DNA from: CATQHS01 sp965203375
Lineage (GTDB): Bacteria; Actinomycetota; Acidimicrobiia; Acidimicrobiales; Aldehydirespiratoraceae
Reading direction: 5' to 3'
Assembly: GCA_965203375.1 (NCBI GenBank)
Contig: OZ241886.1
Location: 3,658,001-3,722,000 of the forward strand
Length of the DNA: 64,000 bases
Part shown: piece by piece, positions 42,516-50,742 of the stretch
Layout of the letters: each line of letters begins with the position of its first letter
How positions within the stretch are numbered: the first letter of the stretch is position 1
Translations under genes and position numbers: made by a program
The notes under the pieces: generated by a model
What the model was told of the DNA's origin: nothing
Seen by the model: only the letters and a program-made list of their open reading frames with translations
The model's database searches: none

Positions 42516-43460
42516 ATGGAGACAGAGACGGGCCCGGCGATTCTCGGGGATGCGGGCGTGCAGATCGTGGACGTGGCCGCCCGGGACGGGCTGCAGAGCG
42601 ACCCGGCCACGGTGTCCACCGCCGTCAAGGCGGAGCTGATCGAGCGGCTGATCGGCGCCGGGGTGCGGCGGCTGGAGGCAGCCAGCTTCGTGAACCCCAA
42701 GCGGGTGCCGCAGATGGCCGACGCCGAGGAGCTGATGGCCGCCCTGCCCCGGCCCGAAGGGGTGAGCTACATCGGGCTGGTGATGAACCGCCGGGGGCTG
42801 GATCGGGCCCTGGGCGCCGGGGTGGACGAGGTCAACGCGGTGGTGGTCTGTACCGACACGTTCTGCCAGCGCAACCAAGGCGCGACCACCGCCGAGGCCC
42901 TGGAGGTGTGGGCGGAGCTGGCCGCCGAGGCCCGGTCGGCTCAGACAGCGGCGGGCGTGACTTTGGCCGCGGCCTTCGGCTGCCCTTACGAGGGCGAGGT
43001 CCCGATCGAGCGGGTGGCCGAGACGGTGGCCGAGGCGGCCGAAAGCGGCCCGGCCGAGATCGCCCTGGCCGACAGCATCGGGGCGGCGGTCCCCCCCGAT
43101 GTGGCCGAGCGGGTGAGCGCGGTGCGCGAGGCGGTCGGCGACGGCGTCCGGCTCCGGGCCCACTTCCACAACACCCGCAACACCGGGTTCGCCAACGTGG
43201 TGGCGGCCCTGGACGCGGGCGTGACCGTCATCGACGCCAGCCTGGGCGGGATCGGGGGCTGCCCCTTCGCCCCGGCCGCCACCGGCAACATCGCCAGCGA
43301 GGATCTGGTCTACCTCTTGGACCGGATGGGGATCGAGACCGGGGTCTCGCTGGAGGCCATGTGCGAGGCGGCCCGCTGGCTGGAGGACGCCCTGGACCAC
43401 CCCGTCCCCGGCCTGCTGTCCAAAGCCGGCCCCTTCCCCTCCCCCTCTCGGGTTTTCTGA
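42516..43460 (+). CDS. Hydroxymethylglutaryl-CoA lyase-like aldolase
   Basis: A 314-residue TIM-barrel lyase: IVDVAARDGLQSDP (metal Asp and catalytic Arg), RRLEAASFVNPKRVPQMADA, LRAHFHNTRNTGFANVVAAL (metal His pair) and GGIGGCPFAPAATGNIASED (catalytic Cys loop). It cleaves 3-hydroxy-3-methylglutaryl-CoA or a related acyl-CoA to acetyl-CoA plus a keto compound. Start ATG 42516 with GAGGAG nine bases upstream; GTG 42507 is possible. The last residues (PSPSRVF) and the stop TGA are encoded by a 56-bp palindromic element, so the C-terminus was probably altered by its insertion. Confidence 0.87.
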   Translation: METETGPAILGDAGVQIVDVAARDGLQSDPATVSTAVKAELIERLIGAGVRRLEAASFVNPKRVPQMADAEELMAALPRPEGVSYIGLVMNRRGLDRALGAGVDEVNAVVVCTDTFCQRNQGATTAEALEVWAELAAEARSAQTAAGVTLAAAFGCPYEGEVPIERVAETVAEAAESGPAEIALADSIGAAVPPDVAERVSAVREAVGDGVRLRAHFHNTRNTGFANVVAALDAGVTVIDASLGGIGGCPFAPAATGNIASEDLVYLLDRMGIETGVSLEAMCEAARWLEDALDHPVPGLLSKAGPFPSPSRVF

Positions 43461-43504
43461 GCAGAAATCTGCGCTATACCGCAAATAAATGCTCAGAAAA
43501 CCCG
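43449..43504. repeat. 56-bp palindromic element, copy 1
   Basis: Perfect 15-bp arms CGGGTTTTCTGAGCA (43449-43463) and TGCTCAGAAAACCCG (43490-43504) around a 26-base centre with GCGCTATA. It supplies the stop codon of the HMG-CoA lyase-like gene. It could fold as a long hairpin and serve as a terminator between convergent genes, but the conserved centre suggests a mobile palindromic (REP/MITE-like) unit. Confidence 0.85.
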
Positions 43505-43529
43505 GGGCCCGCGGGTTTACCGGGGCCTG

Positions 43530-43585
43530 CGGGTTTTCTGAGCAAAAATCATCGCTATAGCGCAAAAATATGCTCAGAAAACCCG
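43530..43585. repeat. 56-bp palindromic element, copy 2
   Basis: Same 15-bp arms (43530-43544 and 43571-43585) and a 26-base centre similar to copy 1 (AAATC..CGCTATA.CGCAAA). It begins 81 bp after copy 1, with GC-rich filler between, just ahead of the convergent acyl-CoA synthetase stop at 43615. Confidence 0.85.
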
Positions 43586-43614
43586 GGGGGTCAGAACCCG
43601 GGGGGGAGGGGGGG

Positions 43615-45177
43615 TTAGATGGCTCGGTCTCGGCCTTTCCAGTGGGGGTCGCGCAGGCGGCGCTTGTAGAGCTTGCCGTTGGGGTCGCGGGGCAGCTCGT
43701 CAATGTAGTCGACGGAGCGGGGCAGCTTCTGGCGGGCCACCCGGCCCCGGAGCCACTCCATGACCGCGGCGGTGGTGGCCTCGCCCGGCGCCCAGCCGTC
43801 CCGCAGCTCGATCACCGCCTTGATCTCCTCGCCGGTGTCGTCGTTGGGCACCCCGAACACGGCCGCGTCGCCCACCGCCGGGTGCTGCACCAGGGCCCCC
43901 TCGATCTCGGCCGGGTAGATGTTCACCCCGCCGACGATGATCATGTCGCCGGCCCGGTCGTTGAGGAACAGCCAGCCGTCGTCGTCTAGGTAGCCCACAT
44001 CGCCGACGGTGAAGAAGTCGCCCCGGTGGCTATTGCGGGTCTTGTCCGGGTCGCCCTTGTAGGTGAAGGCGGCCATGGGCATCTTCATCCACACCGTGCC
44101 CGACTCGAAGGGCCCCAGCTCGGCCCCGTCGGGCCCGGTGACGATCACCTCGCAGCCCGGCCAGGGGCGCCCCACCGTGCCCGGCCTCTCCATCCACTCC
44201 CCGGCCGACACGTAGGTCCCGCCCCCCTCGGTGGCGGCGTAGTACTCCCAGATGACGTCGCCCCACCACTCGATCATCCGGCGCTTGGTCTCCACCGGGC
44301 AGGGGGCGGCGGCGTGGACCATGGAGCGCAGCGACGACAACTCGGCGGCGGCCCGGACCTCGTCGGGGAGCTGGAGCAGGCGGTTGAACATGGTGGGGAC
44401 CATGTGGGAGGTGGTGACCCGGCGGCGCTCGATGAGCTCCAGCGCGCCCTCGGCCGTCCAGCGGTCCATGAGCACGGCGGTGTGGCCCATGTGCAGCGAC
44501 ATGGTGGTCCAGTTGTTGACCGCGGTGTGGTACATCGGGGCCTGGGTGAGGTGGACGTTGTCGTCGTGGGGGGCGATGCCGAACAGCATGAGCAGCCCGC
44601 CGGAGCGGGCCGCGGCCTCGTCGGGGTGGCGGGAGTCGAGGGCCCGGCGCACCCCCTTGGGCCGCCCGGTGGTGCCCGAGGTGTAGAACATGAACGACCC
44701 GGTGGCCAGCTCGTCGGGCCGGCTCCCGCCGTGGGGGCCGATCAGCTCCGAGAAGTCCCGGAACCCCTCCACCGCCCCGCCCACCGCGAAGCGGTTGGCT
44801 GCCGGGGTGACGCAGTCCTCGGTGGCCCGGGCCGCCTCGTCGGCGAAGCGGGCATGCACCACCAGGGCCTTGGTCTCGGCGTCGTTGACGATGTAGGCGA
44901 TCTCGGGGCCGACCAGGTGCCAGTTGACCGCGGTGAGGTAGAGGCCGGTCTGGTAGGCGGCCAGGCCCACCGCAAGCTGCTCGACGCAGTTGGGCAGCAG
45001 GGTGGTGACCTGGTCGCCCCGGTCGAGCCCGGCCGCTCGCAGGCCGGATGCGATCCGGTTGGTGAGGGCGGCCAGCTCGGCGAAGGTCGTCGAGTGGCCG
45101 TCAGGGTCGACGACGGCGGGGCGGTCGGGGTGGGCCTCGGCGATGGCCCAGAGCCCGCAGGCGTCGGCGTCGGCCAC
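43615..45177 (-). CDS. Acyl-CoA synthetase (AMP-forming, ANL superfamily)
   Basis: A 520-residue AMP-binding enzyme. P-loop FMFYTSGTTGRPKGV, adenine motif WEYYAATEGG, DVGYLDDDGWLFLNDRAGD, hinge IIVGGVNIYPAEIE and C-terminal lysine region LPRDPNGKLYKRRL. It activates a carboxylic acid to its CoA ester with ATP. GTG 45177 is the most likely start; the longer frame upstream is a shadow of the VOC gene. It lies 44 bases after that gene on the same strand and faces the HMG-CoA lyase-like gene. Confidence 0.87.
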   Translation of the reverse strand: MADADACGLWAIAEAHPDRPAVVDPDGHSTTFAELAALTNRIASGLRAAGLDRGDQVTTLLPNCVEQLAVGLAAYQTGLYLTAVNWHLVGPEIAYIVNDAETKALVVHARFADEAARATEDCVTPAANRFAVGGAVEGFRDFSELIGPHGGSRPDELATGSFMFYTSGTTGRPKGVRRALDSRHPDEAAARSGGLLMLFGIAPHDDNVHLTQAPMYHTAVNNWTTMSLHMGHTAVLMDRWTAEGALELIERRRVTTSHMVPTMFNRLLQLPDEVRAAAELSSLRSMVHAAAPCPVETKRRMIEWWGDVIWEYYAATEGGGTYVSAGEWMERPGTVGRPWPGCEVIVTGPDGAELGPFESGTVWMKMPMAAFTYKGDPDKTRNSHRGDFFTVGDVGYLDDDGWLFLNDRAGDMIIVGGVNIYPAEIEGALVQHPAVGDAAVFGVPNDDTGEEIKAVIELRDGWAPGEATTAAVMEWLRGRVARQKLPRSVDYIDELPRDPNGKLYKRRLRDPHWKGRDRAI

Positions 45178-45221
45178 GGCTTGGTGTGGTTCGGTGCGGT
45201 TCGGTTCGGCGGCCCGGGCGC

Positions 45222-46001
45222 TCAGCCGGGGCGGCCGCCGGAGGCGACGATCTTGAGCACGGCCCCGGTGGGGTCGGCCACCACGGCGAACCGGCCTGTG
45301 GGCGCGTCGAAGGGACCGGCGGCCACAGCGCCGCCCGCGGCGGTGACCGTTTCGCAGGCCGCGTCGCAGTCCTCGACCCCCAGGCACACCATCCAGCAGG
45401 GCGAGACATGGTCGTCGGGCGGCGTCACGGCGCCGGCGACGGGGGCGCCGCCGACGGTGAACATCGTTGTGGGTCCGGCGGGGCCGCCGGGCTGCGCCTC
45501 CGACCCCCAGCCGGCCAAGGCGGCGTAGAAGGGGGCCGCGGCGGGCTGGTCGGGCGTGACCAGCTCGGCCCAGACCAGCGACCCGGGCTCGCCGACCAGC
45601 TCGGCCCCTATGCCAGCGGCGGCCTGCCACAGGCATATGGCCGCGCCGGCCGGGTCGCCGACCACGGCCGTGCGGCCCTCCTCCATGACGTCGAAGGGCT
45701 CCTGGTACACTTGGCCCCCGGCGGCAACGGCCCGGCCGACGGCGTCATCGACCGATGAGACCGTGACGTAGAGGTTCCAGCACGAGGGCATGTCGTCCAT
45801 CTCGGGCGGCCACTGGAAGATCCCGCCCACGGCATGGCCGTCCTTGGACGCCGAGATGTACTCGCCGCCCCCCTCTATGGGATTGGACACATAGGACCAG
45901 CCGAACAGGGCCTCGTAGAAGGCCTTGGCGCCGGTCGGGTCGGAGGTGGCGAGGTCGGCCCACGACAGGCTCCCCTCGGAGTATTCGGTGCGTACAGGCA
46001 T
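45222..46001 (-). CDS. Two-domain VOC (glyoxalase/dioxygenase fold) protein
   Basis: A 259-residue protein with two VOC modules. The first begins LSWADLATSDPTGAKAFYEA and ends DPAGAAICLWQ. The second begins LVWAELVTPDQPAAAPFYAA and ends DPTGAVLKIVASGG. Proteins of this type resemble hydroxylase-linked glyoxalase-like or antibiotic-binding proteins; the metal ligands are not clear enough to name a reaction. It is divergent from the crotonase gene with only 18 bases between the two ATGs. Confidence 0.78.
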   Translation of the reverse strand: MPVRTEYSEGSLSWADLATSDPTGAKAFYEALFGWSYVSNPIEGGGEYISASKDGHAVGGIFQWPPEMDDMPSCWNLYVTVSSVDDAVGRAVAAGGQVYQEPFDVMEEGRTAVVGDPAGAAICLWQAAAGIGAELVGEPGSLVWAELVTPDQPAAAPFYAALAGWGSEAQPGGPAGPTTMFTVGGAPVAGAVTPPDDHVSPCWMVCLGVEDCDAACETVTAAGGAVAAGPFDAPTGRFAVVADPTGAVLKIVASGGRPG

Positions 46002-46019
46002 GGGCGATAGCTTGCCACC

Positions 46020-46943
46020 ATGACCAACGACGGGTCAACCGAGCCCACCGAGCCAGCGGGGGCCGGGGCGACGAGCGGCGAGGCGGCCCGTGGCGAGGCG
46101 ACAAGCATGCAGTCGTCGGACAGCGGCGAGGCGGCCAGCCGTCCCGCCGAGCGACCCATCGACGAGCAGATCCGGCTGGAGCGGCGGGGCGGGGTGGCCT
46201 GGATCACCATCGACCGGCCCGAGGTGGGCAACGCCCTGCACCCGGCGGGCCGGGACCGGCTGCGCGACATCATCGAGGAGCTGAACCGGGACCGGACGGC
46301 CCGGTGCGCGGTGATCGCCGCGACCGGCGACCGGTTCTTCTGCACGGGCGCGGACCTCCGGGCCAGCGCCGGGGCCGACTCCGGCGTCAACGTGAGGCGC
46401 ATGATGCTCGACGGCCAGTACCGGCTCTTCGAGGCCATCTTCGACTGCGACCTGCCCGTCATCGCCTCGGTGAACGGGACCGCGGCCGGGATGGGCGCCC
46501 ACCTGGCCCTGGCCTGCGACCTGGTGGTGGCCAGCGACCAGGCCCGCTTCATCGAGATCTTCACCCGGCGGGGGCTGGTGCCCGACGCCCTGGGCCCGTG
46601 GCTGCTGCCCCGGATCATCGGGGTGCGCCGGACCATGGAGCTGTTCCTTTTGGCTGAGGACCTGCCGGCCCGGCGGGCCCAGGAGATGGGCCTAGTCAAC
46701 CGGGTGGTCCCTCCCGGCGAGCTGGCCGCCGCCGTCGAGGAGTGGGCCGAGCGCCTGGCCGCCGGCCCCACCCGCACCTTCGCCATGACCAAGTGGCTGG
46801 TGAACCGCAGCCTCGATTCGGACCGGGCGGCCATGGCCTACGACGAGGCCGCGGCAGTGGAGCTGATCAGCCACACCAAGGACGCGGCCGAGGGAGTGGC
46901 CAGCTTCCGAGAGCGCCGCCCCCCGCAGTGGAAGGGCCGCTGA
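46020..46943 (+). CDS. Enoyl-CoA hydratase/isomerase (crotonase family)
   Basis: A protein of 307 residues from ATG 46020. The first 50 are Gly/Ala/Ser/Glu-rich and not part of the fold, so ATG 46107 (MQSSDSG) may be the real start. The crotonase core starts IRLERRGGVAWITIDRPEVG. The oxyanion-hole regions are DRFFCTGADLRAS and VNGTAAGMGAHLALACDLVV, followed by FTRRGLVPDALGPWLLPRII. It hydrates or isomerises an enoyl-CoA, fitting the acyl-CoA synthetase, lyase and dehydrogenase genes nearby. Confidence 0.83.
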   Translation: MTNDGSTEPTEPAGAGATSGEAARGEATSMQSSDSGEAASRPAERPIDEQIRLERRGGVAWITIDRPEVGNALHPAGRDRLRDIIEELNRDRTARCAVIAATGDRFFCTGADLRASAGADSGVNVRRMMLDGQYRLFEAIFDCDLPVIASVNGTAAGMGAHLALACDLVVASDQARFIEIFTRRGLVPDALGPWLLPRIIGVRRTMELFLLAEDLPARRAQEMGLVNRVVPPGELAAAVEEWAERLAAGPTRTFAMTKWLVNRSLDSDRAAMAYDEAAAVELISHTKDAAEGVASFRERRPPQWKGR

Positions 46944-46960
46944 CCCCTCAGGTTTCAAAG

Positions 46961-47061
46961 CCGTAATTCTCATTTAAAGGGATGCGTTGCCTTTTGTTAG
47001 AGAATTACCGTCTATAATTCTCTAACATAGGGAGGCACAACTCTTTATAAAGGAATTACGG
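46961..47061. promoter_or_regulatory. Nested inverted repeats upstream of the Fic gene (likely operators)
   Basis: Inner palindrome: GTTAGAGAATTA (46996-47007) and TAATTCTCTAAC (47015-47026), 7-base spacer. Outer pair: CCGTAATTCTCATTTAAAGG (46961-46980) faces TTTATAAAGGAATTACGG (47044-47061). All four arms share a GTAATTCTC-like core. The stretch is AT-rich in a GC-rich setting. It probably binds a dimeric regulator controlling the Fic gene at 47064. Confidence 0.7.
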
Positions 47062-47063
47062 AA

Positions 47064-48188
47064 GTGCTGTTCGAAGCCCCGCCACTCGACGAGACCGAAC
47101 TCGAGGTGCTCGCCTCAATCGACAACACGCGCCACCGCCTCCGATCGCGGCTGCACCAACCGCCCCGTTGGACCGAGCCACTGCGACGGTTGATAGCGGC
47201 CGAGAACATCCGCGCCTCAAACGCCATCGAGGGCCATCGCGTAAGCCGTCAGGACGCTCTGTCCATCTTCTCGGGAGCAGAGCCGCTCGAGGCGGCGCCC
47301 GTCGACCGGGACGCCCTGAGCGGCTATCGGGACGCCATGGACTACATCCTCAAGCTGGTGGAAGACCGGTACTTCGCCTACAGCGGCGGGGGGGTGAGAG
47401 GCATCCACTACATGATGATGAAGCAGGACCCGGCCTGTCAGCCCGGCCACTACCGACCCGGCCCCGTCTACGTACACGACGGCCACAGCATCGTCTACGA
47501 GGCTCCCGCCAGCGAGCAGGTGCCCGCCCTGGTCGAAGAGCTGATGAGCGTTCTGAACAACGCCGAAGACTCGACGCCGGCCATCGTCATGGCGGCCATG
47601 GCCCATCTCAATTTTGTGATGATCCACCCCTTCAAAGATGGCAACGGCCGGATGTCGAGGGCGCTTCAGACTTTGGTACTGGGCCGAGAGGGCACCCTCG
47701 ATCCTCATTTCTCCAGCATCGAGACGTACTTGGGCCACAACACCCCCGACTACTACCGGGTGCTGGGAGAGGTCGGGGGGGCCGACTGGAGCCCACAGCG
47801 AGACACCCGACCCTGGCTCCGCTTCATTCTGCGGGCCCATCATCATCGGGCCCTCAGCTTCGAGCGCCAAGCCGACGAAACCGACCAACTCTGGGCCCGC
47901 ATCAACCGACACTGTGCCGAAGCCGGGCTGGACGAGCGGAACATGGGGTCGCTCTACAACGCGGCCATGGGGTTCCAGATCAGAAGGTCCGAACACGTCG
48001 AGTACGCCGACGTCAGCGAACGAGTCGCCACGTCGGACCTCGCGAGATTGGTCGAGGCGGGTTTCCTAGACGCCTTCGGGGACCGCCGAGGCCGTTACTA
48101 CACGGCCAGCGACCGGCTCAAGCAGCTCAGGTTGGACATCCGATCGGAACTCCCTCCCATACCCGATCCCTTCGCGACAACTCCCTGA
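47064..48188 (+). CDS. Fic-domain AMPylase-type protein with built-in inhibitory helix
   Basis: A 374-residue Fic protein. The catalytic loop HPFKDGNGRMSR (residues 188-199) fits HPFx(D/E)GNGRxxR. An N-terminal SNAIEG (52-57) matches the (S/T)xxxE(G/N) inhibitory motif, placing it in the class where the inhibitory helix precedes the Fic core in the same chain. The last 100 residues look like a winged-helix domain. Fic proteins transfer AMP from ATP to a target protein; the target is unknown. GTG 47064 has AAGGA about nine bases upstream. Operators just upstream and the C-terminal DNA-binding-like region suggest autoregulation. Confidence 0.87.
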   Translation: MLFEAPPLDETELEVLASIDNTRHRLRSRLHQPPRWTEPLRRLIAAENIRASNAIEGHRVSRQDALSIFSGAEPLEAAPVDRDALSGYRDAMDYILKLVEDRYFAYSGGGVRGIHYMMMKQDPACQPGHYRPGPVYVHDGHSIVYEAPASEQVPALVEELMSVLNNAEDSTPAIVMAAMAHLNFVMIHPFKDGNGRMSRALQTLVLGREGTLDPHFSSIETYLGHNTPDYYRVLGEVGGADWSPQRDTRPWLRFILRAHHHRALSFERQADETDQLWARINRHCAEAGLDERNMGSLYNAAMGFQIRRSEHVEYADVSERVATSDLARLVEAGFLDAFGDRRGRYYTASDRLKQLRLDIRSELPPIPDPFATTP

Positions 48189-48262
48189 GGCGACGGGCCG
48201 CCGCGTCGCCGTCAAGAGGCGGCTGGTGAACGCGACCGGGTCGGCTGGGCGGGCGGGGGCGG

Positions 48263-49459
48263 TCAGGAGAGGGCTACGGGGAGGCGCTGGGGGCCTCGCA
48301 GGGTTAGGCGGGGCTTGAAGGGCGGGTCCTCCTCCAGCAGCTCCCAGGACCCGAACCGGTCCAGGAGGCGCTCCAGCACCACTTGACCCTCCAGCCGGGC
48401 CAGGGAGGCGCCCAGGCAGTGGTGGATGCCCGAGGAGAACGACAGCATGGGCACCGCGTCGCGGCCCACGTCGAACCGCTCGGGATCGGCCACCGCGTCG
48501 GGGTCCCGGTTGGCCGCCCCCAGCAGGGTCATCACCGCGTGGCCGGCCGGGATCACAAAGCTGCCCACCTCGACGTCCTCGAAGGCGTAGCGGCCGTCCA
48601 CCTGCACCGGCGGCTCGAAGCGCAGCACCTCCTCCACCGCGGTGGGCACCAGGGACCGGTCGGCCCTCAGCCGGGCGAGCTGGTCGGGGCAGCGCAGCAG
48701 GGTGAGCACCATGTTGCCGATCAGGTTGGTGGTGGTCTCGAACCCGGCCGCGTAGATGAGCGAGACGATGAGCATCATCTCATGGCGGGTCAGCCGGTCC
48801 TCGCCGTCGCTGGCCGCGATCAGCCCGGACAGCAGGTCGTCGCCGGGCTCGGCCCGCCGGGTCTCGATCAGGTCGAAGAGGTAGGCCCGGACCTGCATCC
48901 TCGACTCCTCCACCCGCTCCGGGTCCTCCAGCGGGCCCGGCTCCAGGGTGGAGGCCAGGTCGGCGACCAGCGGCCGCAGCCGGTCCCGGTCCCGGCGGGG
49001 CACCCCGACCAGCTCGCTGATGACGTTGGCGGGCAGGGGGAAGGCCAGGGTGTCGATGAGGTCGCCGCCGCCGGATGCGGCCAGGCCGTCGAGCAGATCG
49101 TCGGTCATGGCCTCGATGGAGGCCCGCAGGCCCTGGACCCGGCGGGGGGTGAAGGCCCGGCTCACCAGCGACCGCAGTCGGGTGTGGTCGGGCGGGTTGA
49201 GGAACAGCAGCGTCCGGTCGCCGCCCCGGTCCCGGGCCGCGCCCGGCACCAGCTCCGGAGGGTCGTCGCCGGGCTCGGGCTGACCCATCCGGGGGTCGCG
49301 CAGCACCGCCCGGCAGTCTTCGAACCGGGTCAGGACCCAGTAGTCGGCGAAGCCCAGCTTGTGGACCGGGGCCGTCTCCCGCAGCTCGCGCAGCAAGGGG
49401 TAGGGGTCCGGGATGGCGGCCGGGTCCAGCACGATCTTCAGAAACAGCTCGTCGCTCAT
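48263..49459 (-). CDS. Cytochrome P450
   Basis: A 398-residue bacterial P450. I-helix AGFETTTN, ExxR pair in EEVLRFEPPVQ, and heme-cysteine loop FSSGIHHCLGASLARLE near residue 340. ATG 49459 has GGAGGGTGTA just upstream. It would hydroxylate a small hydrophobic substrate using external ferredoxin and reductase, neither of which is adjacent. The psuG gene lies 138 bases upstream on the same strand. Confidence 0.88.
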   Translation of the reverse strand: MSDELFLKIVLDPAAIPDPYPLLRELRETAPVHKLGFADYWVLTRFEDCRAVLRDPRMGQPEPGDDPPELVPGAARDRGGDRTLLFLNPPDHTRLRSLVSRAFTPRRVQGLRASIEAMTDDLLDGLAASGGGDLIDTLAFPLPANVISELVGVPRRDRDRLRPLVADLASTLEPGPLEDPERVEESRMQVRAYLFDLIETRRAEPGDDLLSGLIAASDGEDRLTRHEMMLIVSLIYAAGFETTTNLIGNMVLTLLRCPDQLARLRADRSLVPTAVEEVLRFEPPVQVDGRYAFEDVEVGSFVIPAGHAVMTLLGAANRDPDAVADPERFDVGRDAVPMLSFSSGIHHCLGASLARLEGQVVLERLLDRFGSWELLEEDPPFKPRLTLRGPQRLPVALS

Positions 49460-49597
49460 TACACCCTCCGGTTCGGGACGGCGGCGCGGGCCGCGGCGAT
49501 GGCCTGAGCGCGGCCCGAGGCGGCAACGGCGGCGGCCACCGCGCTCACCTGCGGCTCCCGGCGGCCAGGGCAACGGCGACGGTGCCAGCCATCGCGC

Positions 49598-50608
49598 TCA
49601 CCCCCGGCCTCCGGCGGACAGGGCCGCGGCGATGGCGGCGGCCACCGCGGCGTTGGATTCGACCAAGGCCAGGTTGGCGGCGATGCTGGCCCCTCCGGTG
49701 GCGGCGGCGATGGCGTCGAGCACCGCCGGGGTGATATCGGGGCCGGACAGGCCCCGCTGGTCCACCGCGGCCAGGGCCTGGTCCACCGCCTCCTCGACGG
49801 CATCGGGGTCGAGCTCGGCCGAGGCGGGGACGGGGTTGGCCACCAGCACCCCGGTGGGATGGCCGGCGGCCCGACCGGCTCGGAACAGGGCGGCCGCCTC
49901 GGCGGGGCCCGACACCCGGCCGGGGGCGGCCAGGCCCGAGTCCCGCAGGTAGAAGGCCGGGAACCGGTCGGTGTCCCAGCCCACCACCGGCACGCCCAGG
50001 GCCTCCAGGTGCTCGAGGGTGCGGGGCAGGTCGCAGAAGGCCTTGACCCCCGACGAGACCGCGATCACCGGGTGGCGGGCCAGGGCGGCGAGGTCCTGGC
50101 TCACGTCGCCGGTGACCGCCGCCCCCCGATGCACGCCGCCCAAGCCGCCGGTGGCGAAGACCTCTATGCCCACCGCCGCGGCCAGCGTCACCGAGGCCGA
50201 GACGGTGGTGACCCCGACGGGGAGCCGCCGGGCCGCCGCCGCGCCGAGGTCGCGGGCGGCGATCTTGACCGACCCGGCGGCCAGCCGGTCGGCCTCGGCC
50301 TCGTCGGCGCCCACCACGGCCCGCCCGTCGAGGATCCCGGTGAGGGCGGGCACGGCCCCGGCGGCGGCCACCGCGGCCATGGCCCGGTCCAGGCACCGGC
50401 GGTTGGCCGGGGCGGGCAGGCCCAGCTCGGAGAACACGGTGGACTCCAGGGCCACCACCGGGGCGCCGGAGGCCAGCCCGTCGCGCACCTCGTCGGCCAC
50501 CCGGATCACGTCGGCGCCCGCCCCCGGCGGCTCGTCGCGCACCTCGTCGGCCACCCGGATCACGTCGGCGCCCGCCCCCGGCGGCTCGGCGGGCGGCGAG
50601 TGGGGCAT
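49598..50608 (-). CDS. psuG: Pseudouridine-5'-phosphate glycosidase
   Basis: A 336-residue PsuG. Conserved blocks: PVVALESTVFSELGLPAPAN, PALTGILDGRAVVG, VKIAARDLGAAAARRLPVGV, TTVSASVTLAAAVGIEVFAT, GGLGGVHRGAAVTGDVSQDL and VSSGVKAFCDLPRTLEHLEA. It cleaves pseudouridine 5'-phosphate to uracil and ribose 5-phosphate. The N-terminus has a perfect in-frame 18-residue duplication. No pseudouridine kinase is adjacent. Confidence 0.88.
   Translation of the reverse strand: MPHSPPAEPPGAGADVIRVADEVRDEPPGAGADVIRVADEVRDGLASGAPVVALESTVFSELGLPAPANRRCLDRAMAAVAAAGAVPALTGILDGRAVVGADEAEADRLAAGSVKIAARDLGAAAARRLPVGVTTVSASVTLAAAVGIEVFATGGLGGVHRGAAVTGDVSQDLAALARHPVIAVSSGVKAFCDLPRTLEHLEALGVPVVGWDTDRFPAFYLRDSGLAAPGRVSGPAEAAALFRAGRAAGHPTGVLVANPVPASAELDPDAVEEAVDQALAAVDQRGLSGPDITPAVLDAIAAATGGASIAANLALVESNAAVAAAIAAALSAGGRG
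50480..50587 (-). repeat. Perfect 54-bp tandem duplication in psuG
   Basis: 50480-50533 and 50534-50587 are identical. In frame they encode GAGADVIRVADEVRD twice near the N-terminus. Perfect identity points to a recent event. Confidence 0.9.
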
Positions 50609-50742
50609 GGGCCGATGGTACGGGCTCGGCGGGCGGCGGCGGCCCGGCCCGGTCCCGGCGCCGCAGCCCTGCCGTCGACATCTTGTCGATTACCTCTTGA
50701 CATCGAATAAATAAAGTGCTATTTCATGTATCCATCGACCTT

